A stretch of 57,066 bases of DNA from NCBI GenBank assembly GCA_028716265.1, contig JAQUQD010000009.1:1-57066 (forward strand). Direction: 5' to 3'. Made by a program: the position numbers and the translations under genes. This document shows, one piece after another, positions 1-8,992 of the stretch (its first letter is position 1; the number at the start of each line of letters is the position of its first letter). Under the pieces are notes generated by a model, which saw only the letters and a list, made by a program, of their open reading frames with translations, had not been told where the DNA came from and searched no databases. Origin of the DNA: Bacteroidales bacterium. Its GTDB lineage: Bacteria; Bacteroidota; Bacteroidia; Bacteroidales; JAGONC01.

Positions 1-1678
1 CCGTGACATAATACTTGCTATTGTAGTTATACATCACGCGTCCGAAAATGGAGGCAAGCGCCCACTCCTGGATATCGGTGGAAGCCGAGATGCTGTTGGC
101 AGCATTCAGCGTGGTGACGTTTATGTCGTCCGGGAAGTCATTACCGGAGATGTATGAGCCATTGCCCTTGAATTTCTGGGTACTTCCCCCGATAAGAGCT
201 GTCAGGTTGTGTTTCCCGAACATTTTAATGTAGTTCAGGGTATTTTCCCACAACCAGGTGGTACCGTTGTATTTATCCGAACGGCCGATGCCGTTGTTGT
301 CGCGTCCGTAATTGGTGTTGATCCCGTTCAGGTAATAATCCCACTGGTGATGGTTGACATCGATGCCGAAGTTCGTTTTAAAATTAAGCCCTTCGATGAT
401 CCGGACATCACCGGTAATATTTCCGAAGAGCCGGTTGTCGATGGATTCCTGGTCCGGTCCGTCCATATAGGCCACCGGATTTTCCCATGATGGCTGGAAG
501 GGATTGGGGTCGTACCACCAGCCCAGGCTGTCGTCTTTCCAGATATGGAGGAAGGGAGGGGTGTTGAGTGTACTCATAATCACTCCGCCCCTGCCGGAAC
601 TGGCGTTGTCGGGGGTATCCTTGGTCCTGGAATGAACGATGTTCAGGTTCGTCCCTATTTTCAACCAGCGGTTGATGTCGTTGTCGAGGTTGACCCGAAA
701 GGAAGTCCGGTCGAAGCGGGCAGGCTCGATGATACCCTGATCGCTCAGGTAACCTCCGGAAACGAAGTAGCGAGTTTTTTCAGAACCGCCTGATACCGAG
801 AGCTGGTAGGATTGCTTGGTGCCGATGCCGAAGACCGAATCACTCCAGACGCCAAAGGTGGTCTTTGAAGGATCGATGCTTCCAGGCATGATCTCGTTGA
901 TCAGCTCACGGTAATCGAAGGTGTTTAGCACCTCGATCGTCTTGCGGAGTTTGGAAGCGCCGAAATAGGTGTTGAAGCTGACCACGGGAACATTTTCCTT
1001 GCCCCGTTTGGTGGTGATCAGCACCACGCCGTTGGCCGCCCTCGCACCATAAATGGCTGCAGAGGAGGCATCTTTCAGGATGGTCATGGATTCGATGTCC
1101 GACGGGTTCAGACCGTTGATATTGGTTGTCGGCACGCCGTCCACCACGTACAGGGGTTCGTTTCCTGCCAGGACAGATGTGGAGCCACGCACCCTGACCG
1201 ACAGGTCAGCACCCGGTTTGCCGGATGGCTGGACGACCTGGACTCCCGCGGCTTTCCCCTGAAGGGCTTCCACAGGGGAAACAATCGGCCGTTCCTTGAT
1301 CACTTCTTCTCCAACTATAGCCACAGCCGTGGTCAGATCCGCCTTCTTCTGGGTCCCGTAGCCGATGACGACCACTTCATTCAGAAATGCAATATCTTCC
1401 ATCAGGACGACATTGATGACGGTCTGGTCCTGTACCGGTATCTCCTGAGAGGCATATCCGATATAGCTGAATCTCAGGGTGGCTCCCTGGCTGACCGGTA
1501 ATTTGTAAAATCCATCGAGGTTGGTGACCGTACCGGTCGCCGTGCCGATCACCAGTACGGTGACGCCCGGCAATCCCGCTCCATCGGTGCCTGTCACCTT
1601 CCCTGTGATGGTCCTTTCCTGGCCATAGAGTGCGATTGACAGGACGCTGAATAAGAGCAAAGCGTAAATTTTTGACAT
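1..1678 (-). CDS. SusC/RagA-family TonB-linked outer membrane receptor, N-terminal part (runs off left edge)
   Basis: I translated this frame directly: it stays open from the ATG at 1678 to the window edge (about 559 codons). A signal peptide (MSKIYALLLFSVLSIALYGQ) precedes a carboxypeptidase-regulatory-like beta-sandwich (KVTGTDGAGLPGVTV... DGFYKLPV). A TonB plug follows, with the SusC hallmark stretches VVIGYGTQKKADLT, VRVRGSTS, PLYVVDGVP, ILKDASSAAIYGARAANGVVLITTK. The C-terminal barrel lies outside the window. SusC proteins import oligosaccharides across the outer membrane with a SusD lipoprotein lid, which would be expected just beyond the left edge. The gene starts 19 bases after the GH16 glucanase on the same strand, so the likely substrate is a beta-1,3-glucan such as laminarin. 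Family call is firm; substrate is inferred from context. Confidence 0.96.
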   Translation of the reverse strand, partial: MSKIYALLLFSVLSIALYGQERTITGKVTGTDGAGLPGVTVLVIGTATGTVTNLDGFYKLPVSQGATLRFSYIGYASQEIPVQDQTVINVVLMEDIAFLNEVVVIGYGTQKKADLTTAVAIVGEEVIKERPIVSPVEALQGKAAGVQVVQPSGKPGADLSVRVRGSTSVLAGNEPLYVVDGVPTTNINGLNPSDIESMTILKDASSAAIYGARAANGVVLITTKRGKENVPVVSFNTYFGASKLRKTIEVLNTFDYRELINEIMPGSIDPSKTTFGVWSDSVFGIGTKQSYQLSVSGGSEKTRYFVSGGYLSDQGIIEPARFDRTSFRVNLDNDINRWLKIGTNLNIVHSRTKDTPDNASSGRGGVIMSTLNTPPFLHIWKDDSLGWWYDPNPFQPSWENPVAYMDGPDQESIDNRLFGNITGDVRIIEGLNFKTNFGIDVNHHQWDYYLNGINTNYGRDNNGIGRSDKYNGTTWLWENTLNYIKMFGKHNLTALIGGSTQKFKGNGSYISGNDFPDDINVTTLNAANSISASTDIQEWALASIFGRVMYNYNSKYYVT

Positions 1679-1697
1679 TTTATTATATTTTATTGAA

Positions 1698-2753
1698 TTA
1701 TTGCACTACAACTTTCTGTGTCAGGTATTTCCCGCCGGATTGGAGTGAAACGAAATACAGTCCTTTCTGGAACGATGACATATCGATCTCCACGGATTCG
1801 GTGGCGGACTGGAACTGATGGATTCGTTCGCCCATCATATTATAAAGTGTACCGTCGGCCCGGACGCCTTTGGGCAGTTCGATCTGCAGCATACCCAGGG
1901 TGGGATTGGGGGAGATGACCGTATTCCTGAAATCATTTTGAAGAGGCTGGTCAAAAGATGATGAACCGGAAGAGTCCTGATACACTCTCACGAAGTCGAT
2001 TTCCATCCGTGCAAGAGTCAGGGCCGGATCAACGCCATTTTTGAGGCCTCCGGTTTCATATTTGGGATCGCTGCCCCAGTTGCCGCCCATAGCGAGGTTC
2101 ATGATGATAAAGAAGGGTTTGTCGAAGGGCCATGTTGAAGCATTTTTGAAAAAGGGATTATAGGTATAGACCAGGACGCTGTCGATACTGAACTCGATTT
2201 TTTCCGGTGTCCAGTTTGCCTGGTAGGTATGGAATGCGGTATCGAATCCTGGCACATATTTCCAGGTTGTATTAACGGTATTGCCATAGCTTGAAGGTGT
2301 GTGCAAGCTGACGTGCACGTTGCCCGGATTTTTCCCCACGTGTTCCATCACGTCGATTTCGCCGCAGGCGGGCCAGCCTGCGGTGCTGAAGTTTTCGCCG
2401 AGCATCCACAGGGCTGGCCAGGTTCCGCTGCCGCGGGGAAGCTTGGCACGGAAGACCACACGACCGTATTTGAATTCTAATTTATTGTTGGTCTGCAGGC
2501 GTGCAGAGGTCCAGGATGTACCGTATTTATGAGCTTCGATGGCCAGAACGCCGCCTTCCATCCTGGCATTCTGATAACTGTCGGTATAGTTTTGAATTTC
2601 ATTGTTTCCCCATCCGCTGGCTCCAAGGTCGTACGACCATTTTCCCGGGTCAGGAACACCGGAGCCATTGAATTCATCACTCCAGAGGAGGGTTTCCTGT
2701 GAAAAGCACAGGAATGCAGCGGATGTTAACAGGATAGTGAACAGAGATTTCAT
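1698..2753 (-). CDS. Secreted GH16 endo-beta-1,3-glucanase (laminarinase-like) with T9SS C-terminal domain
   Basis: 351 residues. A signal peptide ends near CFSQ; the mature start is ETLLWSDEFNGSG. The GH16 catalytic signature GEIDVMEHVGK is visible with the nucleophile Glu, Asp and acid/base Glu in the usual E-x-D-x-x-E order; WPALWMLGE and WTPEKIEFSID are further GH16 landmarks. The last ~75 residues (ISPNPTLGMLQIELP to YLTQKVVVQ) form a type A T9SS sorting domain, so export to the cell surface or medium is likely. It sits between a PKD lipoprotein and SusC on the same strand, a common arrangement in laminarin utilisation loci. The GH16 subfamily cannot be fixed by eye; beta-1,3- or mixed beta-1,3/1,4-glucan is most likely. 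Confidence 0.94.
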   Translation of the reverse strand: MKSLFTILLTSAAFLCFSQETLLWSDEFNGSGVPDPGKWSYDLGASGWGNNEIQNYTDSYQNARMEGGVLAIEAHKYGTSWTSARLQTNNKLEFKYGRVVFRAKLPRGSGTWPALWMLGENFSTAGWPACGEIDVMEHVGKNPGNVHVSLHTPSSYGNTVNTTWKYVPGFDTAFHTYQANWTPEKIEFSIDSVLVYTYNPFFKNASTWPFDKPFFIIMNLAMGGNWGSDPKYETGGLKNGVDPALTLARMEIDFVRVYQDSSGSSSFDQPLQNDFRNTVISPNPTLGMLQIELPKGVRADGTLYNMMGERIHQFQSATESVEIDMSSFQKGLYFVSLQSGGKYLTQKVVVQ

Positions 2754-2772
2754 GGGTATGAAGATTATATTA

Positions 2773-2820
2773 AAAAATCAGGAGTAAGCCAAGACGGGAT
2801 CCTGCTCACTCCTGATTTTT
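2773..2820 (-). terminator. Intrinsic terminator/attenuator between the PKD lipoprotein gene and the GH16 gene
   Basis: A perfect 13-bp inverted repeat: AAAAATCAGGAGT at 2773-2785 and ACTCCTGATTTTT at 2808-2820, with a 22-base loop. On the minus strand the stem ends in a U-run. It lies 27 bases after the lipoprotein stop and 20 before the glucanase start, so it should either partly end lipoprotein transcripts or protect their 3' end. The symmetric A/T flanks could let it act in both directions, but there is no plus-strand gene here. Confidence 0.75.
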
Positions 2821-2846
2821 CAGAGATTAAAAGCTAATCCTAAGGA

Positions 2847-4607
2847 TTACCGGTACAGAATCGATGACCAGGACGAAGTACCGGGTCCAGCCCCGTCAAG
2901 GTCTACAGAAACGAACAGATACTCATAGGTCACTCCCTGGGCATAGCCCATGACATCATAAATATTGGTCGGGTTCCCGCCGTTGGGAGGATTTTCGCTA
3001 TTGGTATTTTCGCCACCATAGTATCCTTTGTAGAAACCAAGGAAGGCTGCTCTGTCAGGACCGTTCGTCAACGTGATGAGTGCTCTGTTTTCTCCTGCAG
3101 CAGGAGTCAAAGACCACGAATGGGTGCCGGAAAGGAAGTAGGTTCCATTTCCAGTCACTGCGGACTCTTCAACGCAACCATTCTGTCCTCCTGCAACAAG
3201 GTATCCGTCGTTCCGCACCAGGCCTTTTCCGTCATAGGTGTAGACACCGCCGGCGCTAAAGGTGAATTCGTCATCCACCATGCATGACCAGTCATCACCA
3301 CCGGTTCCGCCGCCGGTCAAAAAGCTCATTGGTACCGCCCACCAGTCGGAATTGCCCAAGGTGGATCCGCAGAAGATGGTTTTTTCAGCCACAACGATCT
3401 TCCAGGGGCCACCCTGAAGCAGATCTGCAGTGAGAGGCGGCGTGCTTCCAACCAGGAACAAGGGTTTCAGAAGGCTGGCACTGCCGAAGGAATTGGTGGC
3501 GGTCATGGTGACATTGAAAAATCCACCCGCTGCATAGACATGAACCGGGCTTTGTTCGGTTGAGGTCTGTCCGTCGCCGAAATCCCACAGATAGGTCTGC
3601 CCGTACTGCGTGGTATTGGTAAAGGTTACCGTCAGTCCATCAACGACCATATCATAGGCCGGAACCGGTTTGGGTTGTGGAATGGGAGGCTCATCATTCG
3701 GATTGTCATAGTGAACCAGCACGAATCTCCAGTATCCGCCGCCATCGTTATAGGAACCCTGTACGATCAGGGTGTCGGTGGTTCCATCCACAAGGGAGAT
3801 GATTTCATAGGTAACTTCTTGCTGGGGTTCTGTAACCTCTTTCCCCGTTGCTTCCTTGCAAAGACCTATGTACGCTCCGAGGCCGACAACCTGAAGTGTT
3901 GGCGGAGTGGCTGTCATGTTCAGCACAAACGTATGGTCTCCGTCGCCCCATGCTGACAGGTCTTCATCGTTCTTTCCCAGCATCGGTTCGGCAGTGTTTG
4001 CGCAGATATTGTTGAAACCATCCTTGTAAATGTTGCCTTCAGCCCAGTAATCACCATTGGCCCTGAACAACATTTTATTGCCATCGCGGACAAACGTCCA
4101 TTCGTCGTTCAGCATACAGGTACGGTTGGCCAGGTCTTCCTGGAGACCATAGGCCCACCAGATCGTAGAATGATCGGAAGGACCGCATTCGAGTGGGTAA
4201 ACGCCTGTACTGACATCACGGATCAATCTCCATGTCTTTTGTCCTTCTTCAAATGATCCGACCAGTTTGGTCAGCTCGGCATTGGGATCCACACAGGTTA
4301 CATCGCTCTGGTAATCATGGAACTTACCTTTGGGAGAATACGCCCTCAACTTGACGGTATAGGTTCCAAGATCCGCATAGGTATGCACCGGGTTCACTTC
4401 AGCAGAGGTTTGACTGTCGCCGAAGTCCCATAGATAAGTGGCCGCATTTTGCGAGGTATTCGTAAAAGTTACTATCAGCCCATCCGATACGGCTGTGAAA
4501 CTGGCCAGCACCTCGGGTTCTTCTTCCTCATCGTCTTTGCACGAACTCATGCTGGCGATGGCAAAAAGAAGCAGGAATGCCATGGATAATTGTAATAGTT
4601 TTTTCAT
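2847..4607 (-). CDS. PKD-domain surface lipoprotein, probable glycan-binding protein of the laminarin locus
   Basis: 586 residues with a lipoprotein signal (AIASMSSC; acylated Cys at residue 23, followed by acidic KDDEEEEPE, which suits surface export). It contains two copies of a unit made of a PKD domain (YLWDFGDSQTS near residue 65; YLWDFGDGQTS near 345) followed by a beta-rich domain. The two beta-rich copies share WWA...C-M-x-DE-F-TF patterns, indicating an internal duplication. No enzyme motif is visible. As first gene of the minus-strand locus before GH16 and SusC, with a promoter-like box upstream, it is most likely the surface glycan-binding protein that captures beta-glucan. The binding role is inferred from position and architecture. 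Confidence 0.82.
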   Translation of the reverse strand: MKKLLQLSMAFLLLFAIASMSSCKDDEEEEPEVLASFTAVSDGLIVTFTNTSQNAATYLWDFGDSQTSAEVNPVHTYADLGTYTVKLRAYSPKGKFHDYQSDVTCVDPNAELTKLVGSFEEGQKTWRLIRDVSTGVYPLECGPSDHSTIWWAYGLQEDLANRTCMLNDEWTFVRDGNKMLFRANGDYWAEGNIYKDGFNNICANTAEPMLGKNDEDLSAWGDGDHTFVLNMTATPPTLQVVGLGAYIGLCKEATGKEVTEPQQEVTYEIISLVDGTTDTLIVQGSYNDGGGYWRFVLVHYDNPNDEPPIPQPKPVPAYDMVVDGLTVTFTNTTQYGQTYLWDFGDGQTSTEQSPVHVYAAGGFFNVTMTATNSFGSASLLKPLFLVGSTPPLTADLLQGGPWKIVVAEKTIFCGSTLGNSDWWAVPMSFLTGGGTGGDDWSCMVDDEFTFSAGGVYTYDGKGLVRNDGYLVAGGQNGCVEESAVTGNGTYFLSGTHSWSLTPAAGENRALITLTNGPDRAAFLGFYKGYYGGENTNSENPPNGGNPTNIYDVMGYAQGVTYEYLFVSVDLDGAGPGTSSWSSILYR

Positions 4608-4699
4608 GTTCGATTTTTTTAAGATTAAAAATTGATTATTAGTCAGTTATAATGTGACCGGAGGATATACATAATTGCTTGAAACGGAATTTAGGGTGT

Positions 4700-4707
4700 C
4701 AAATATA
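4700..4707 (-). promoter_or_regulatory. Promoter -7 box (TATATTTG) for the PKD-GH16-SusC operon
   Basis: On the minus strand TATATTTG matches the Bacteroidota -7 consensus TAnnTTTG. It lies 92 bases upstream of the lipoprotein ATG in an A/T-rich spacer. A clear TTG at the expected distance is absent, so only the -7 element is supported. Confidence 0.5.
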
Positions 4708-4753
4708 CAAAAAAATACAATAAATGGATAAATTAATATTTATATGAAATAAT

Positions 4754-5623
4754 CTATGTATGTTGTCCTGAGCTATAAAAAATCGTTGCCATGGTATTGG
4801 CCTCTTCCAGCAGGTTCTCATCCAGCATGAGCCTTACCTGTCGTTGCTTGCAAAAATCAACAAGGTGCAGCGTATCGAGGTTTCCCAGCAGTTCGTAGCC
4901 GGTCATGGGGCATCCGCCGTACCCGTTGATGACCGAGTCAAAATGCCTGCACCCGTTAAGAAATGCGGCCTCCACTTTTTGCTGCCAGGTATCACGGGTG
5001 GTATGAAGGTGCAGGGCAAAGGAATGACCGGCAAAATCCGATTTCAGTACTGAGAATATCAGGGAGATGGTTTCCGGCGTTGCATTACCGGTGATATCGG
5101 ATAGGGCAAAATGCTGAACACCAGCGTCATGTAGTCTTTCAATCCATCTCCAGACCAGGTCTGGATTCCAGATATCTCCGTAGGGATTGCCAAATGCCAT
5201 AGTCAGATAGACCATCAGGGATTTTTTATTTTTATCGCACAGTGTGGTCAGGTCATCGATCAGCAGCCGTGCTTTGTCAAAACCGGAGTTAACGTTGAGT
5301 TTAAGGAACGTTTCGGAAACGGAGAAAGGGAAGGAGAGCCAGGTTATCTCCGGGAAACGGGTGGCCGTTTCAGCGCCCTTATGATTTCCGACGATCACCA
5401 TTAAACGGGAGAGGGAACCCGACAGGTCCAGTTTTTTAATGACCTGATCCGTATCGCGCAGCTGTGGGATCGCTTTTGGCGAAACAAAACTTCCGAAATC
5501 GATCATGTCGAATCCTACCTTTAACAAGGTGTTAATATAATCTGCCTTGGTTTGGGTAGGGATAAAGCACGGTAGGCTCTGGATGGCGTCGCGTGGGCTT
5601 TCGGTGATCTTAACCTGTTCCAT
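4754..5623 (-). CDS. Hydroxymethylglutaryl-CoA lyase
   Basis: 289 residues, close to the usual ~300. HMG-CoA lyase cleaves HMG-CoA to acetyl-CoA and acetoacetate, the last step of leucine breakdown. Visible landmarks: ESPRD (Arg11, Asp12), the metal-binding HLH (His205, His207), the catalytic loop GGCPM (Cys238) and GN (Asn248). The usual GLQ after PRD is AIQ here, and the C-terminal part is the shorter bacterial version. The gene starts 7 bases after the acyl-CoA dehydrogenase stop and closes a five-gene minus-strand operon, which strongly supports the role. Related HMGL-fold enzymes (isopropylmalate/citramalate synthases) are longer and lack the GGCP loop. Confidence 0.9.
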   Translation of the reverse strand: MEQVKITESPRDAIQSLPCFIPTQTKADYINTLLKVGFDMIDFGSFVSPKAIPQLRDTDQVIKKLDLSGSLSRLMVIVGNHKGAETATRFPEITWLSFPFSVSETFLKLNVNSGFDKARLLIDDLTTLCDKNKKSLMVYLTMAFGNPYGDIWNPDLVWRWIERLHDAGVQHFALSDITGNATPETISLIFSVLKSDFAGHSFALHLHTTRDTWQQKVEAAFLNGCRHFDSVINGYGGCPMTGYELLGNLDTLHLVDFCKQRQVRLMLDENLLEEANTMATIFYSSGQHT

Positions 5624-5630
5624 GAGTGGT

Positions 5631-6776
5631 TCAGCAGCCGATATATCTGGCGATGACCATTCGCTGCACTTCCGAGGTGCCTTCTCCTATTTGCAGCAGG
5701 CGCTGGTCGCGGTAGAACCGTTCAATGTCATAATCCTTCATCAGGCCGTAGCCTCCGTGGAGCTGGACAGCTTCATCGGCCACCTCCCTGGCCACTTCTG
5801 AGCAGAAGAGCTTGGCCATGGCCGATTCCTTTCCGAAGGGTTTTTGGTTGTCTCTCAGCCAGCAGGCCTTGTAGAGGAATGTCCTGGCGTGTTCGATCTT
5901 GACGGCCATGTCGGCCAGCTTGAACGAGTTGACCTGGAAGTGGATGATAGGCTGCCCGAACTGTTTTCGTTCCTTTGCGTACTGCATGGCCATTTCAAAG
6001 GCTCCCTGGGCCAGTCCGAGTCCCATGGCGGCGATCGACAGCCTGCCGCTGTCGAGTGTGCTCAGCATGATGTGGGATCCTTCGCCCCGTTTGCCCAGCA
6101 GGTTTCCTTCCGGGACGCGGCAATCATCGAAATACAGCTCGGCCGTGTTGGACGCTCTCCACAGCAGCTTGCGGTGCATGGTCACCGCTTTGAAGCCGGG
6201 TGTGTCCTGGTCCACGATGATGCACGTGAACTCCTTTTTGCCGCCTGAATCACCACTGATGGTCTGGACCGTACTGCCGATGGTGATCGGTGAGGAGGCG
6301 TTGGTGATAAAGATCTTCGAACCATTGATGATCCATTGTCCATCTTTCAGTTCGGCGGCGGTCTTGGTGCCGCGGGAATCCGATCCGGCGTTGGGCTCGG
6401 TCAGTCCGAAGCCCCACAGTGCATCGCCCGTGCAGAGGCAGGGGAGGTACTTCATTTTCTGTTCTTCCGTCCCGTAGTAATACAGCGGACCGATGCCGAG
6501 CGAGTTGTGTGCCGCGAGGGTGGCAGCTTGGGAACTGTCGACGCGGGCCAGCTCTTCAACGGCGATGATATACGAAAGGTAATCGAGTCCCTGGCCTCCG
6601 TATCTCTCGGGCAGGTACATGCCGAAAAGGCCCAGCTCTCCCATCTTTCGTGTAAGCTCGACGGAAAACTCAGAATTTTCATCCAGCTGGTTGGCAACGG
6701 GCTTGATTTCTCTTTCAGCAAAGTCACGTACGGTTTCGCGGATCATTTGCTGCACTTCGGAAAGTTCAAAATCCAT
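5631..6776 (-). CDS. Acyl-CoA dehydrogenase (isovaleryl/branched-chain or short-chain type)
   Basis: 381 residues, full length. An FAD enzyme that oxidises acyl-CoA to enoyl-CoA; by context it should make 3-methylcrotonyl-CoA from isovaleryl-CoA. Landmarks: RYGGQGLDYLSY, the flavin-binding GFGLTEPNAGSDS, KIFITNASS, RKQFGQPI, and the C-terminal signature QLHGGYGLMKDYDIERFYRD followed by QIGEGTSEVQR. Glu365 in GEGTSE is the catalytic base position of short/medium-chain and branched-chain enzymes. Classical mammalian isovaleryl-CoA dehydrogenase has Gly-Ala-Gly there and a base elsewhere, so this is probably a butyryl-CoA-dehydrogenase-like protein recruited to the branched substrate. It starts 12 bases after the biotin-protein stop. 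Confidence 0.93.
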   Translation of the reverse strand: MDFELSEVQQMIRETVRDFAEREIKPVANQLDENSEFSVELTRKMGELGLFGMYLPERYGGQGLDYLSYIIAVEELARVDSSQAATLAAHNSLGIGPLYYYGTEEQKMKYLPCLCTGDALWGFGLTEPNAGSDSRGTKTAAELKDGQWIINGSKIFITNASSPITIGSTVQTISGDSGGKKEFTCIIVDQDTPGFKAVTMHRKLLWRASNTAELYFDDCRVPEGNLLGKRGEGSHIMLSTLDSGRLSIAAMGLGLAQGAFEMAMQYAKERKQFGQPIIHFQVNSFKLADMAVKIEHARTFLYKACWLRDNQKPFGKESAMAKLFCSEVAREVADEAVQLHGGYGLMKDYDIERFYRDQRLLQIGEGTSEVQRMVIARYIGC

Positions 6777-6788
6777 GGCTGAGTGTTT

Positions 6789-8963
6789 TTATTCCAGTTC
6801 AACGAGCCGGGCACCGGCTTCCACCATGTCGTCGAGCTTCACCAGTATCTTTCTGACGGTACCCTCCCGTTTGGAGAGGATGTTATTTTCCATTTTCATA
6901 GCGTCGATCACCAGTACCACATCTCCTTTACTGATCCTGTCGCCCTCTTTGATGTTGATGCGGAAGATCCGGCCTGGGATGGGGGCGATGATCCGGTTCT
7001 CATTGCTTCCGGCGGCAGCGGCATCGGCGTGGGCAAGCGATTCATCCGTCAGCAGGTCGCTCCGCATGACGATAAATTCGTTCTGGTTGATGGTCACTTT
7101 GGAGAAATCGCCTTCATTCCTTGTGATACTGGCGAAATACGTCTGGCCGTTCACCATGAAATCAACCTCCCCAGCGTCGAGATAGATCAGTCTGACAGCA
7201 TAGGGGGTATCCTGGATCATGAACTGGTACTCCCCGGGAGCCAGATTCTTTACAGTCACCGGGATCTCCCTGTTCTCATGAACAAGGGTCACCGCCATAT
7301 GATTTCTCCAGAAGCCGATGGATGTCCATACGCTTCCGCCGTTGGTGCGAGGTGAATCTGGAGCGATCAACCGGCTGTTGAGTGTATAGACCAGGAAACC
7401 GGCCATGGCGACGGGCAGTCCGACTGCTTCTTTGCTGTAGGTATTTCTGTTGGGAGCTTGCTTATCTTTCACGGTGATGGTTGATTTTTTAGGTTCACTT
7501 TGGGATTTCATTCTTTCGATCTCTTCGAGGAATCTCTTTTTTGCCAGACCGGATTTATAGTCGCGGTACTGTGTTTCATGCATGGCGAATTCGAAGAGTT
7601 CTTCATCGTTTTTCCCGGTATCCCATCCGAGCTGATGCATTTCTTCCCGGTATTTTCCCAGTGCATCGGGATAGAGATCCTGGGGTGTCCCAGAATAGAA
7701 GTCCTTTCCTTTTTTCTCTGCCAGTCCGATGATTTCGGGGGCCAGCGGGCCGGGCAGTTTACCGGCCTTGCCCAGGATCATGCTCCAGGTGTTCTCATCC
7801 ATCATGGAGTACCGTTCCTCCCCTTTGGCCATCTGGACGATATTCAGCAGGGCGACATTTTTCACATACTGGCTGAAGGGAGTGACCAGCGGGGGATAAC
7901 CCAATTTTGGCCATACGAATGCTGTTTCCTCAAAGAGGCTCACCAACAGGTCGTCCTCATTGAGTTCCTTTTTGCCATGTTCCCTCAGGGCGAGGTTGAT
8001 GGCTGCATGCACTCCTTTTAGGTCGGCCATCAGGCTGCCCATCATCCCTCCCGGCAGCCCGGATGCGATCATCAGGGAGCTCATATACCGGTTCTTGGGG
8101 TCGATGAAGTAGCCCAGGAAATCATCCATAAAACTCTGGTTCAGGGCCCTGGCTTCCATGTAGGCATGCATGTTGATCTCAGGTACGTCAAATCCGGCAT
8201 CTTTGAGCATTTCCCGGATGGTGATCACGTCGGGATGCACCATACCCCAGGAGAGCGGTTCCATGGCCACATCCAGGATATCTGCCCCAGCTTTTGCCAC
8301 CTCAAGCATCGAGGCAACCGAGAAGCCAGGGCCGGAGTGGCCGTGGTACTGTACCGGCATATGGGGATATTTCTCTTTGATGGCCCTGACCAGCCGCCCC
8401 AGCAGGACCGGGCGTCCCACACCCGACATGTCTTTCAGGGCGATCTCGTCGGTGCCGTATTCGACCGCTTTGTCCACCACATGCATGTAATGCTCCACGG
8501 TATGCACCGGCGAGTGGGTGATGCTGAGGGCAGCCTGGGAGATCATGCCAGCAGCTTTGGCACCTTTGATGGATAGCTCAAGGTTACGGGGATCATTCAG
8601 CCCGCAGAAGGATCTGGCAATATCAACGCCCTGGGCTTTTTTGACCTTGTACATCAACGTTCTCACATCGGCGGGCACGGGGAACATACGGATACCGTTG
8701 AGTGCCCGTTCGAGCATGTGTGTCTGGATGCCGGCCCGGTTGAATGGTTTTGTCCACTCCGGCACGGTCTGGTTTGGATTTTCTCCAAACAGCAGGCACA
8801 CCTGTTCAAATGCACCTCCATTGGTCTCAATGCGGGCGAAGCAGCCCATGTCGATGATGACAGGTGCTATCTTTTTCAGCTGGTCGACGCGCGGCACGTA
8901 TTTTCCCGACGACTGCCACATGTCGCGGTATATCAGGCTGAATTTGATTTGTCTTTTTGCCAT
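6789..8963 (-). CDS. Chimeric biotin protein: pyruvate/oxaloacetate-type carboxyltransferase + BT-like docking domain + biotin carrier
   Basis: 724 residues. Residues ~1-470 are the carboxyltransferase of the pyruvate carboxylase-B/oxaloacetate decarboxylase-alpha/transcarboxylase-5S family: YRDMWQSS (metal-ligand Asp14), KDMSG (Lys177, the carbamylated position), HGH (His207, His209), and DVAMEPLSWGMVHP. After a polar linker (~475-515), residues ~542-637 look like the beta-barrel BT domain that joins subunits in methylcrotonyl-/propionyl-CoA carboxylases (begins GGSVWTSIGFWRN). Residues ~655-724 are a biotin carrier with AMKM, biotinyl Lys690. There is no ATP-grasp biotin carboxylase here or anywhere in the window. 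It lies between methylglutaconyl-CoA hydratase and acyl-CoA dehydrogenase. Domain calls at both ends are firm; the BT call is from pattern; a transcarboxylase role with the neighbouring beta subunit is inferred. Confidence 0.88.
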   Translation of the reverse strand: MAKRQIKFSLIYRDMWQSSGKYVPRVDQLKKIAPVIIDMGCFARIETNGGAFEQVCLLFGENPNQTVPEWTKPFNRAGIQTHMLERALNGIRMFPVPADVRTLMYKVKKAQGVDIARSFCGLNDPRNLELSIKGAKAAGMISQAALSITHSPVHTVEHYMHVVDKAVEYGTDEIALKDMSGVGRPVLLGRLVRAIKEKYPHMPVQYHGHSGPGFSVASMLEVAKAGADILDVAMEPLSWGMVHPDVITIREMLKDAGFDVPEINMHAYMEARALNQSFMDDFLGYFIDPKNRYMSSLMIASGLPGGMMGSLMADLKGVHAAINLALREHGKKELNEDDLLVSLFEETAFVWPKLGYPPLVTPFSQYVKNVALLNIVQMAKGEERYSMMDENTWSMILGKAGKLPGPLAPEIIGLAEKKGKDFYSGTPQDLYPDALGKYREEMHQLGWDTGKNDEELFEFAMHETQYRDYKSGLAKKRFLEEIERMKSQSEPKKSTITVKDKQAPNRNTYSKEAVGLPVAMAGFLVYTLNSRLIAPDSPRTNGGSVWTSIGFWRNHMAVTLVHENREIPVTVKNLAPGEYQFMIQDTPYAVRLIYLDAGEVDFMVNGQTYFASITRNEGDFSKVTINQNEFIVMRSDLLTDESLAHADAAAAGSNENRIIAPIPGRIFRINIKEGDRISKGDVVLVIDAMKMENNILSKREGTVRKILVKLDDMVEAGARLVELE

Positions 8964-8992
8964 GGTTCTCAGGATATCATTTTAGTACCTTG

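Noticed and set aside
6789-8963. Oxaloacetate decarboxylase sodium pump alpha subunit
   Set aside because: No membrane beta subunit or gamma subunit is nearby and the BT-like region plus leucine operon context fit an acyl-CoA carboxyl transfer better.
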